From Arion vulgaris (Eukaryota; Mollusca; Gastropoda; Stylommatophora; Arionidae), in contig CM036753.1 in the NCBI GenBank assembly GCA_020796225.1, positions 65,070,865-65,134,864 on the forward strand: DNA of 64,000 bases. The letters are read 5' to 3'. The translations under genes were made by a program, and so were the position numbers. Positions within the stretch are counted from its first letter, which is position 1. The number at the start of each line of letters is the position of its first letter. The notes beneath the pieces are model-generated. The model saw only the letters and a program-made list of their open reading frames with translations, did not search any database and was not told where the DNA came from. Below, piece after piece: positions 35,501 through 47,500 of this stretch.

Positions 35501-38500
35501 AGGAAAAACCAGCAATATCGGTTAACATTGTAGACAATGATGGCAGTTTATGTATCTGAGATCAACCATCATTACAACAAGACATAAGCATCAGGGTAGG
35601 CAAAGCAGCAGCAATGATGAACAGACTTCTTGTGTTGTCTTCTATGAATTCAGGCGTAATCATGTAGAGGGTGACTGGTATGTCACTTCTGACTGATTTT
35701 TGTTTGACGGCTTGCATTCCTCATGTGTCCCTCAACATACAGGTGTGCCTTGTTCTTCTTTAGAGATATGAACAGACTTGATAAAGGGAGTCTGGGAGAG
35801 CAGAATGCTGACCACTAAAACCAAAACCCTTTTTATACCTTGCATGTGTTCTCAGTACACTTCTTTATGTTAGTGAAACATGGTGCACTAGGAGACTTGT
35901 TGACATTAGGTGACAAGATAAGATCACCAACAATGTGGTGTTAAAAAGAACAAATATTACAACAATATTTTCCATGCTCAGTCTTTGTAGACTGAGTTGA
36001 ATGGGGCACATTTGAAAGACCAAGTCACACTGCAACATAAGTGGAAATGAACACGCCGACAAGCTAGCTAAAGAAAATCGGGTGACTACCTCAGACTGAT
36101 CTCAAGATCAGTTATGAGGAAGCCAGAACAACCATCGGCTGGCACTATAGAGACAAATGGACAAAGACCATCCTCAGTACAACAACAGTGACGGTACTAT
36201 GGTCTGTCTTGTAGTGAACAAGTTGCCATACTCGCCTCACTGGGCCCCAACAAGCTCCGTGCCTACATGTTTAACAAATTTAAAATCGGCAGCAACTAGC
36301 CTGTGCCCCTGCAAAAGGGGGACATGACGGAGAGCATGTACTGCAAGATTGTAAACTGAAGCAGGTATAAGAAAGAAACCTGGCCCTAAACACAGAGCTT
36401 CGAGAAGCTGTACGGAGGAACGGAGTCCCTTAAAAACACGGTAAAAATTCATGATAAAAGTTGGTTCGTCAGTCTAGGCGGATTGGGCAAGAGAGAAAGA
36501 CAGAGGATGGTAGAATGCCAAAGACATAATTCTTATATATAATGTGCCCATATGCGAGGACATAACTTGCTGATATATAACGTGCCAATAGCTAATGTAA
36601 AATCTCCCATGGGCTCAACATCCATTGTCTTTTGAGACTGATGAATACCATAATTTTTATTATGTTCTGTAATTATTTCAGACGACATCAGAGTACACAT
36701 GGACTAAGCGAGAGAAGGCTGACATTGGAACACCATTAGAGGAAATTATAAACTTTGTAAGTATTTAGATTTGTGCTCCTAGATTTGTTTAATTTTTTTT
36801 TGTAAAACTTGGCTTGTTGTATTGATGATTTTGACATTTTCACCAGTTTATAAAGTAATGGGAGAGTGGGTGGCTAAATGGTTAAATGCGATGACATTTC
36901 CAGATGAAAATGTTCCATGTTTGACTCCTTGGTGAGGTCAGAATATTTTAAGTTAGGAAACAAATAAACCCAATAACCTGTACATAGGTGGCTACTGCTT
37001 CTGGTAAGCAGTCTTAATTCCTCTGCCCTATACAATCCCACATCATATTCTCAGAAATGGAAACAAAGTTCTGTAATGATAGTTTTTTTCTTAAACAATC
37101 TATTATTTGTCAAGTCTCAAAGTATTTATAATTACTTCCGTCTACAATTGCTGTCTTCCAAGTATTTAAACACTTCTGATATAGTTGCTTTATGTGAGGT
37201 TTATTTTTCTTAGTCTCTAGTTCACCCAGATGAAATGAATGAATCAATGCTGGTGTAGGGGATCATGTCTCCCACAACTCTCCCTTGTGCAGTTAATCAG
37301 TTCTGATGCCAGACCATCCAACATCTCCATCTGCCTTCCATGATCACTCTTTCCTTAATTTACAGTTGTCACCAAATGTTATAAAACCTCATCCTCGCAT
37401 TATATGCCAGAAGAACGTTGATAGTCTGATTCTTGTTCCTTTGATGTTTTTTTGTGTGCAGGCTTGTTTTAAAACCTAATAATTTGTTTTCTTAGCTGTT
37501 CATGGAATTTTCAGCATTCTATAAAAGCCCATCTCTGGGGCTTCCAGCGATCTTATTGATTGCTTATTCATTGTCTATGTTTTGCTGCCATACTTAAGTA
37601 TTGGTTCAATATGAAAATGAATAACCCTACATTTTGTTTTACGTGAGGTTTAATGTTTTTGTTATGTTGCAAGCTACCTGATTTTAAAGTTGGTTTATAT
37701 TTTTAAAATATCATTTGTCTACTGTAGACCAGGTTGTTATGCTGTATTCTAAAATAGGTGTCAGTCTTCTTGTGTATAGCTTTCTGTGTACTGTCTTGTC
37801 ATCTGTGTAACAAACAAAAGTACATCACAGAATATCTTTCTCTATTATTAAAATAATAATTTTGTTTCAATTCTGCAGGGACTTACTAGAGTCAAGTTCT
37901 CCACAGATTGTATTGGAGTAATCCTTAAGGAGCTTAGACATCAAGCACAGAATAATGGGTATGTTGTGTAATGTGTGACAAGTTTTAGATGAATCATAGA
38001 TAATGTAGAGAGAAACATCATTAAATATAGATTTATACGGGTATAAAGACAACTGGCGGCTGTAAGAACATGTGATAATACATCAGATTGGTTTGACATA
38101 GAGTAGGAGTCAGACAAGGCTGCATTCTGTCGCCTTGTCTGTTTCACATATATGCAGAAAACATCATGAGGAATGTTACGAAAGATAGCGGAGAAGAAAA
38201 ATCGATCCTTTATAATCGGAGGAAGAGAAATACATGAACTATGATACGCTGACAATACAGTGTTACTGTCAACATCACAAAAGGGGTTGATAAATTATTA
38301 GATGTGAAAGATAAAAACGTAACACAAAATCTATATCTCAATGTGGCAAAAACAAAAATAATGACAACAGATAAAACGAACATGACAAATGATATTTTTA
38401 TCAATGGAGAGAAAGTAGAAAATGTGAACAGTTTTGAATATCTTGGTTCACTGCTAACAACAGATGGAAATGGGATAACGGAAATTAAAAGAAGAAAACT

Positions 38501-41500
38501 TCAGAACTTTAGAGGGAAAATTTAAAGAAGAACTCAAAATCAAAGAAAACTGGCTGATGCTACAAATAAGAAAGAGAAAACTGAGATATTTTGGACATAT
38601 AAAAAGACATGAAGGGCTGAGAAGACCATCATGGAAAGAGGCATACCGGCAAAGAGAAGAAGAGGAAGGCCACAGAGAAGATGGATTCATGATGTAACTG
38701 ATGGTTTGAACATGACGGCTGCAGAGGCAGGACATCTGGCCTATGAGATAGAGAAATTCAGAAGGACTGTTGGGGTGGCAAAGTTCTGCTCATTACAAGC
38801 TATTCTTCTTCTGCGTTCTCACTAGATTGAGATTTCAGATTCTCTAATAAAGGCAGCCGTCTGCCTCAGATTATAGCCACGCCATACAGTTTGTCTTGGA
38901 CGCTTACTGCAAGCGGGTCACCCTTTCCTCTCAAGTCTGCACACTGGGGAAGTTCTGAGGATATAATTCCTATGATTTCTGCTTCCCGCTTTGTGCCGAC
39001 CTCCACCCGCAGTAAGTTTGCCACCCTTGTGATGGCAGGTCTGACATTCCCACTGCGTGGCTAAATCTCAAGCAGATTGGCGACCGTAGAATCCGTTATC
39101 CCATTCCTCATTGTGAGTGATCGTTGCACCATGTTATGCGCCTTACGGCCTGGTGCATCCGTTTCTGCAAGCATTTGTTTCGGGTTAGCATTCCCTAGCG
39201 GACATGCATCCGATTTCAGCCGAACCTCCCTTTGTGGCCTCTTACATGCATGGCAGGTAACAGTGGTTCTATTCTTTACACCCCAAATTTGGGCCCGGTA
39301 ACCACTCGAGCGTACAAAGCTATTTGATATGATGATGATAAAGACAAAAGATGTGGAGCATTCAATCTGGCGAATGGATTAAGCGCAGACTCCCATTCAG
39401 GAGACCCGGGTTCAATCCCTGGTAAGGCCAAGGACTTTTTTCAGTCAGGGGCTGTACTAAGCATGCAGCCATTTTTTTTTCCAGATCCAGAAGTACTTGA
39501 GCTTTCAACTCTTCAGCTAGGTGCCATGGACATCGTGTTCGTTGCCACGAACACGTAAATCTAATGCAGCCATTACTTTCCACAGGCCCATGTCTCCCTT
39601 GTTCTACACCGTTCTAAAAAGTGGTACAGGCAGTAACTACAGTTGTTTTATTTTAAACAAAGGATTGACTTCAATGTGCCAAGTTTCCCCATATGTCTCT
39701 GGTCCTTTCGGCCCGAAATTTCAAGAATTTCACATATGTATCATAGACAGAGAAAGAATAAATAGATCTTTCCAGAAGAATTCAAAAGTCATACTGATGC
39801 TAGAAAAAATGTAGGTGTTTTGGACATAAAATAACATGGAGGGTTGGAGGAGACCATTATGGAAGGAGGCTTCTCAGCAAAGAGGAGAAGAGGAAGACCA
39901 CAGAGCAAATGGATTCAGGATTTAACTGATGATTTGATCATGGCAGCTGCAGAGGTGGGACATGTCACCTATGAGAGAGAGAAATTGGATGATGATGAAC
40001 CATGATTCAGCTAGAAAACAAAATGTTTTTTTCTGGTGACCGAGCTCAGATCAAGGTAACAACTGACCCATTTTATCAATAATGTTCACACTGAGGAAGA
40101 AATGTAAAAACACGCTTTCACAGTTTATACATGCATTGCAACTCAACACCAGTTATACAAAGAGAGAATGAACATTCTGTACACTTCAAGGTCATGAGTT
40201 TATTACATTTTCTTCAATTTAATTTGAAGTCATAGTTTGCCAACTATTGGTTATTGGTTACTAAACTGATGTCAGTGTACTCTGGCAGATCCTTAGGTGC
40301 TCAGTCTCCCCCAGCAGATATCAAATAGTATACATACTGATGGATTCCGTGGCTCACTAATTAAACACACTCCTCTCTCTGCCCCTCAGGCATCCATTTC
40401 TATTTGTACAACGGGTAACTCCAAACTCCATAAATCGCCGAATGGATTCAACATCTATTTTATTGCCCTAATCCTCTCTCTCACCCGCGATCGTTCTTTT
40501 TTGGCCATTTTGATCATTCTTATTGTGATATATAAACATCCTTTGCCAAGAACGTTGTTTTATGTCACATCTTCAGTACCATTTGGAGCTCTGGGGCTTG
40601 TCCTTCGGCGACGTGTCCAACCAGCGTTTACTAGGTTCGCTCTCCGCCAGCCTTTCACTGTCCACAGCTGACCTGCAAGGCAGCAGGTTGCTATTTTCTT
40701 ATAGGGTTGCGACCCTGAGACGACCTACCCTCCCCGGGTTGTTAAGGTCATCTGCCCAGGTTACCGGTCTTTTTCGACTACTGGTTTTGCCTACCGCCCA
40801 GTTTTCTGTACGGTTTGCTCGCTAGACTTTGTCTCAATCTAACTACAAGGCAGTAGTAGTTCCCTGCGAGCAGAAACGCGCACTGGATTCAGGCCTCTGC
40901 TGGGCTTTCCAGTTTTTCTGCACATTTGGCTGGTTCGCTCACCCCTATGCTTGCCACGCTCTTCGTCCTCCACCATCGGCCCGCCATGCATCGTCCGCAT
41001 GTGTGATCACTCTGCAATGGTGCCTGCCCACCATGTTGATCAGTTCTCACCATCCTCACATTTACCATGCCACGGAGCTCAACTCGGACCCCCACCTCCA
41101 GGCCTGAGCTTTGCATGCATCCAGCCCCACTAATCCTGGCGTGACGTTCCTATATTCCTTTGACCCCGTGCCTGATCCAACAGACAGTCGCAAAGATACT
41201 GAAGAACATCCCCATTATCCATCTTCAACTTCCCAACAATCGATGCTGTTGATGCAAACCTGTCAGCTCTCTCCTTACTGCAACACCCGATGCCCAAGAA
41301 GTAGATCCACATAAGCCTCTATGTTGCCAACTTTAATTTAGTAAAATCTGTTTCTTTAGTTTTCTTTACAGTTTTGTTATGTCTTTGTTACAAATTTACT
41401 TCATTAGGTTGAAAATATTTGTGGGAATTAATGCAGTGAATGCATTCTATGTTGAGTGGGACAATAGAAGTGCACTGCTTACACCAGAAAAGAGAAAGGT

Positions 41501-44500
41501 AATTTGTCATGCAGTCTGTAGATCACAATTATGATCATTTTCATACATAATGGTTTACTGCTGTTTATAACCAAAGTAGTTATTCTTTTAGTTATTTGTA
41601 TGGCGAGCTTGAAGGGGGCAGACGTTTAGCTGGTGGACAAAAAAACGCTTTAAAGACACTCTTAAGTTCTCTGAAATGCTTTGATATAGACAATCTGCTG
41701 GAATCCCTTGCAAGATCGCCAAATGTGGCGCTGTAACAACAAAGAGGAACCCGAATAGCTGAGAATCATCGTATTGTTGAGTCACAGAGAAAACGAGCAG
41801 CCCGAAAAGACAGAGCACAACACACACATGTCTAACCTGATCATGTAGCCCCACTGTGGTCGGATTCTGTTCTAGGTTGGACTCTACAGTCCCTCCACAC
41901 ACACCAGAGAGGTGCAGCAGCACACATCTGAGATTGTTGTCATATCAGCTTAGATGGACTGGCCATATATTATTAGTTATTCTTTTAGTACGCCCATTAC
42001 TACGCTTCATTGACACCTGCAAATGTGATCTAACTTCATGCAGCATAGACAAAGAAAATTGGGAGTGGTTGGCCAAAGACAAGCAAACATGGTGAGGCGG
42101 CTGAAAAGAAATGCATCACATTTGGAGGCAACAGAGAGTGCAGAGAGACCATTCTATATAGCAGCTCCAGTCTCCGGTTTCACCTGCAGTAACTGTGGCA
42201 AGGATTGCCACTCCAGAATAGGCCATTACAGCCACAACAGATGTGATTCAGCACAGAACAAACTACATGACGCAAAGCTTATTGTCTCCTGACACAAAGA
42301 GGCTGATGATAAGTTTTCCTTTTACGTACAAAGTTTTAAAGTTATATTCTGAACTTCTTTCTTCTTGTTTTTTCTGTCAGTGGTTATCAGATTATTGTGG
42401 CATGAATTAAAGGTGCGGTGCATCTCCTCTGTACCATAGTTTGGTTTCTTCTGAGGCTTGGGATACCATATTTGGGTTCCTTTGAAAATAGAAATATGAG
42501 GGACAAAGCCATACTATTCTTTTTCACTATTTCATGTGGACATCCTGCAAGATTGTCACAAAAATATTACCCCCTATAGATTCTCTTGAAGAAGGGCTGT
42601 CAGTCCTCTCACTACCTCAAACTTGTGCATGTCTAGATTAGTACATTCTCGCCTTATTTAGACTATCTCAGCCCATCACAAGCAATGATGACAATATCTT
42701 TGGTGTCCTTTATATGTTGTCACAGATATCTTTTTCTGCTTCTTCTTTGTGTTCGGTGGTCACAGATATAAAATGTTATCAAATGTAACCGACTTTATGA
42801 CCTGTTTCTAAAACAAAAAATTCCTGTTTAAATGTGGCACACCCACAATACCCAGGTCCAGACATAGAACACCTTTATACAGGGTGTTCAAGATAAAAGC
42901 AGCCCCATTGACAAATCAAAAGTTGTCAGGTACGCATTGAGTTTTGTCTATTTACTATTTAAACCAGTTCTGACTAGCTCGCCCTTCATCATTGTTCATC
43001 GTCCCTTCCCACTCAATAATTCACACCATCTCAAAAAGACTCGCTCACTTGACCTATACTACGTCATAATTGAACCTTTTCATTTTCATAAGCATATGCC
43101 AGATTGGTTCAATTGAAGGGGCTGCTTTTATCTTGAATAGCCTGTATAAATAACTTTGAATGCAAACACTGTAAACTAAAGGATGAAGAATCAATGACAA
43201 AACAAGTTGTTACTTATATTTTTGCAGCTACATCCCAGTGAGTTCTCTGTCATCCATAATTTCAAGAAAATGCTGAGTCCAACATGGGTAAGTGCTACAT
43301 ATAATAGCTACATATTCACTATAAATGTTAAAGTGGTTACTGCGGTTGATTGATTGATAGGACCATCATCATTGCTCTTTGATGAATATCTATATGTGCT
43401 CTGATCTCTTTCTTACACAGGAAGATCTTAGCTGCAGTGCACCGTAAAACCGGTGAAGGTTCCTCAATGTAATTCTGGCGGATGCAAATTTTCAAAAATA
43501 TTTAATAAATTTTGTACGGATCGGTTTTGCAGCATACTCTTATCTATTTGCAACTACCAAGTGTTCTTTTACATGCTCAACTTGAACACAGGATCCATAT
43601 TTTATCGTTCATCTCCGATAGGACAGGAACTTCGATCTCGCTACACTGAAATCAGGTATCTCTGGAAAATATCCTGATGGTTTCTTGCAGAAAATGAACC
43701 AATTACCTTTGTAGCTAGAGGTGAGCACCTTACCTCCACGCTTACAGAGACCCCTCTCTAAAGTGCTTACTTATATTTCCTCTATATAATAATGAGGAAT
43801 GAGAGGAAGACCTAGAAGATGAGGGGTGCAAGATGTCATTGACGATCTGAGAATAACTGCTGCTGATGCCGATCAATGACAAATAGTTTTTCAGGACTGC
43901 TGTCATAGGAGCTAAGTTACAGAAGTGACAAGCTACTTGATGATGATATAATAATATAATATATATGGAGATCTTTGTGGCGTGGATGTGCGGCTCTTAT
44001 TTAGCAGTGTCTATACAATGTGTGTGATGCTATCTGATTATTTTCTATTGTGCCCAAATAGATACAATCAACCATTCAACATACCATGCACAAACACTAA
44101 ACAATAAAACACTATTTCATCATCAAATAATTTGTCAGGAGCAGAACTTTACCACTTTAACAGTCCTTTGGAATTTCTCTCTCCTATAGTCCAGATGTCC
44201 TGACTCTGCAGCGGTCATACTGAAACCATCAGTTACATCCTGAATTCATCTTCTCTGTGATCTTCCTCTTTGCAGGGAAGCCTCCTTCCTTGAGTGTCTT
44301 CTCCAGTCCTTCGTATCTTGTTATATGTCCAAAATACCTCAATTTTCTCATTCTTATGTGTAGCTTCAGCTAGTTATCTTTGATATTGAGTTTTTTCTGA
44401 ATAGGTCTATTTGTTCTCTTTTCTGTCCATGATATACAGCTCTTCTGTGACACTTATATTCAAAGACATATAATTTTTTCCATTGCCTTGTTTCACACCC

Positions 44501-47500
44501 ATATGTTGCCATTGGGAATATGCATGCTCTTAGTATTCTGATCTTTGTTTTCTTATCAGTTCCATTCCATACTGTTTGTTCTTCTTTTCTCTCTCTCTCT
44601 CTCTTGTGATCATCGCCCAGACCGATGTACCAGATCTCCCCATAAATTCTATTCATGTGGAAATCGATCCATGCAGCCTTAGTATTGGTGTATTTTACGT
44701 CACATCTTCAGCACCATTTGGAGCTCTGGTGCTTATCCTTCGGCGATGTTCTGGTTTCAGCCAGCATTTACTCGGTTCGCTCTCCGTTCTGTAGCCATCT
44801 AGTGTTTTACGGTGTGGGGTAGCTAGCCCCACCTCCTTAGTCGCCTCTTACGACATGTGAGGCAGGTAACAGTGGTTCTATTCTTTACACCCCAATCTTG
44901 GGGCCTAGCGCACTCACTCGGGCAGTTCTTCTTTACATTTCCTTCATCCATTTCCATCTGTTGTTAGCTAGGAACCGAGATATTCAATACTGTTCACTAT
45001 TTAACACATGATAATATAATATGTCTCTTTTCTACCCAAAATATAGAGATCTATAAGTGAAAACTTCACATTGTCTACTAGTTATGTTACTTTTACTTGC
45101 TGTTATTTGTTTATATTCATTATCCTGCTAGACAAATGGAGTTGTTGTGTGCACAGTTGATCAGGAAACAAACACAGAATTAGTGGCAAAAACTACACCC
45201 ATTTTACTTACTTGGACAACAGGTTTGTGTTTTTTTATTGACTTTGACCTTCGTTCGCTGGGAAGTGTGTTTTTATTATTCAATTTAATTTTAGGGAACT
45301 GAAATTTGTTTGAAGGCAATGTTTTTAAAAAAAATGTTATATTAATTACGTGAAATATGTTTGCATTGTTTTTCCACTTATTCATAAATCTTAAAATAAA
45401 ACTTGATTGAAATTTCAGGGTTTTGCTGCACTTGATCCATTTGTACCAATTCTTGTACCTGAGTACAGTGAAAAAGAAGCACTCAGTACTATTAATTATT
45501 TCATCGACCGCAACTGGATACAAAATGAATTTGGTAAGTCCAGTCTGTTATCTGTAATATTTCTTTAGGCATGATAGTTTTTGAATGCTTTGATCGCCCG
45601 TGTGTTGCAAGGGGAGCAAAGAATAGCAACACTGCGACCTACAAGGCATGTTGTAAGACGACTGAGGTAGAGGCCTAGGAAACTACCTAGTAAATAAAAG
45701 GTGTAGCAGAAATCGGATGTGCTGGCCTACTTGTAGGTGCATAACTGGCGCAGCGTACAAGTCTGCTCTTAGACTTGAATCACACACAAATCAAAAAGAA
45801 TGGTTTAACAAGTGGTCAGTATGCAGCGTTGAAAGAAGACGAATGCTTTGATTATTTTTGTAAGGGTAACAATTCTTGATTGTTTTTGTTATGTATGGAG
45901 AACAACTAAGGGGAACACCAAAAAGTTGCAGACATTCTTCAATAGATGCCTACAAAAAATACTCCATCTGCGATGGTAGTACAGGACAACAAACAGGGAA
46001 CTGTGTGATAGAGCGGGAAGGCGGCGATGGATATGACACACTGAGGAGGCCCCCAGAACAGTATCATGAGAAAGGCCCTCCGATGGGGAAACCCCCGTAA
46101 TAGAGGTTAAAAAGACCCAGGAACACCTGGAAACTGGAATTTAAATGCAAGAAAATGGGGAGAGAGTGGAGCGTTGGATATGAGGGCTTGGAAGGCCTTG
46201 GTTGAAGACCTATACCTCCCTAGGAGCGAAGGTGAAGAAACAAAATACGTCATTGTTTTTATTATTATTTGGAGAAAGTAAATCATGCTGAAATTGAAGA
46301 TTTTGTATCTAAAGCCACAAAAATGTTGTATCTTAACACTAAATAACAGTACAGTATACTTGGTTCTTTGTCTCAAATCACAAACAAATCACAAGGATTG
46401 GTTATTCTAGTACTAGGAATAAGTCGCATAGCTGTCTGCTAGTGTCAGGAGGTGGAACAGACACTGTATCATGCATGTCCTTCAAGACTGTCCTCTCCTG
46501 GTTGAGAAGTAACAGGTGGCCTCACTCAGTCAACCTAAATAACTAAGCTGTGGGGAAACCTGACAGACCTGAAACTGACTGCCCATTTTGGGGTCCGCAG
46601 TAAACTAAACGCATGACCAGAGGTCGTTGAAAAAGAAGGCTATTTTAGTGTAAGCGCAGATAAAGAACATAAATAAGTGTTGGAAGTTCATTTTACGTTG
46701 CATAGCAGAGCCTATCTTTTCCTATCTAGCATCTGACCGAATGGATTAGAGCACAGGCTCCCATTTGGGAGTCCAGGGTTCGATCCCTGGTAAGATCAAG
46801 GAGTGATGTTTTGTCAGGGGCATAAAGAAAAAATAGTAACCTGAAAAGTTTTGTGGTGACTGCACTAGCCATTCGACTATTAAATTCCTCAGGCTCGAGT
46901 CCCCCGTCCTACACCGACATAAAAAGCGGTAACATAGACAGTAAGGACAGAAGACCTATCCTTTTGATGTCCTTGTTTTGCCTTTCAGTGTCAACTTAGA
47001 GAGTATAGAAACACTCCTTTATGTACGCCTTGTACAAGGTATTGTTTACCCTATCAGCTATTCTGTAGGTCCATTGTTTACACGGACAACTCAGGGTCTG
47101 TTTTTTAAAATCTGTTTGCTCTCTATGAACTCAATTGTAGTCATGCGTCTAATATGGTACAGTTGACTGATTTTTGCGTAAGTGCTTGCATACCTTTGTC
47201 CCTTGCCATTTAGGCGATCTATACTCTGACTTCAGAGGTATTTGTATTTTAGATTTCCAAGCAAAGGATCAGGGTTTTTTTTTGCAGTTCAACCACATAC
47301 CGTGGGCACTCCAAGAAGTTTTGGCCCAATCTGACCTAGAACACCAGAATTTTCATAGCATGTGGTCACTAGCACAATGTGTTATCAACTTTTCTCTGTG
47401 ACCTCACTTTGTCGGTTTCCACTGTATCGAAATGTTAACACTCTTTGTAGGGCTCTTACTTGTAGTCTTTATGTATGTCTGAACCATTTGATCTGTTATT

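Noticed and set aside
42150..42290. C2H2 zinc finger as a host transcription factor
   Set aside because: A single finger after a basic linker is the usual LINE tail, and related broken copies occur at 15.7 and 33.2 kb.
46735..46800. tRNA gene
   Set aside because: A and B boxes are present, but the acceptor stem does not pair and the same body follows other copies, so it is a SINE head.
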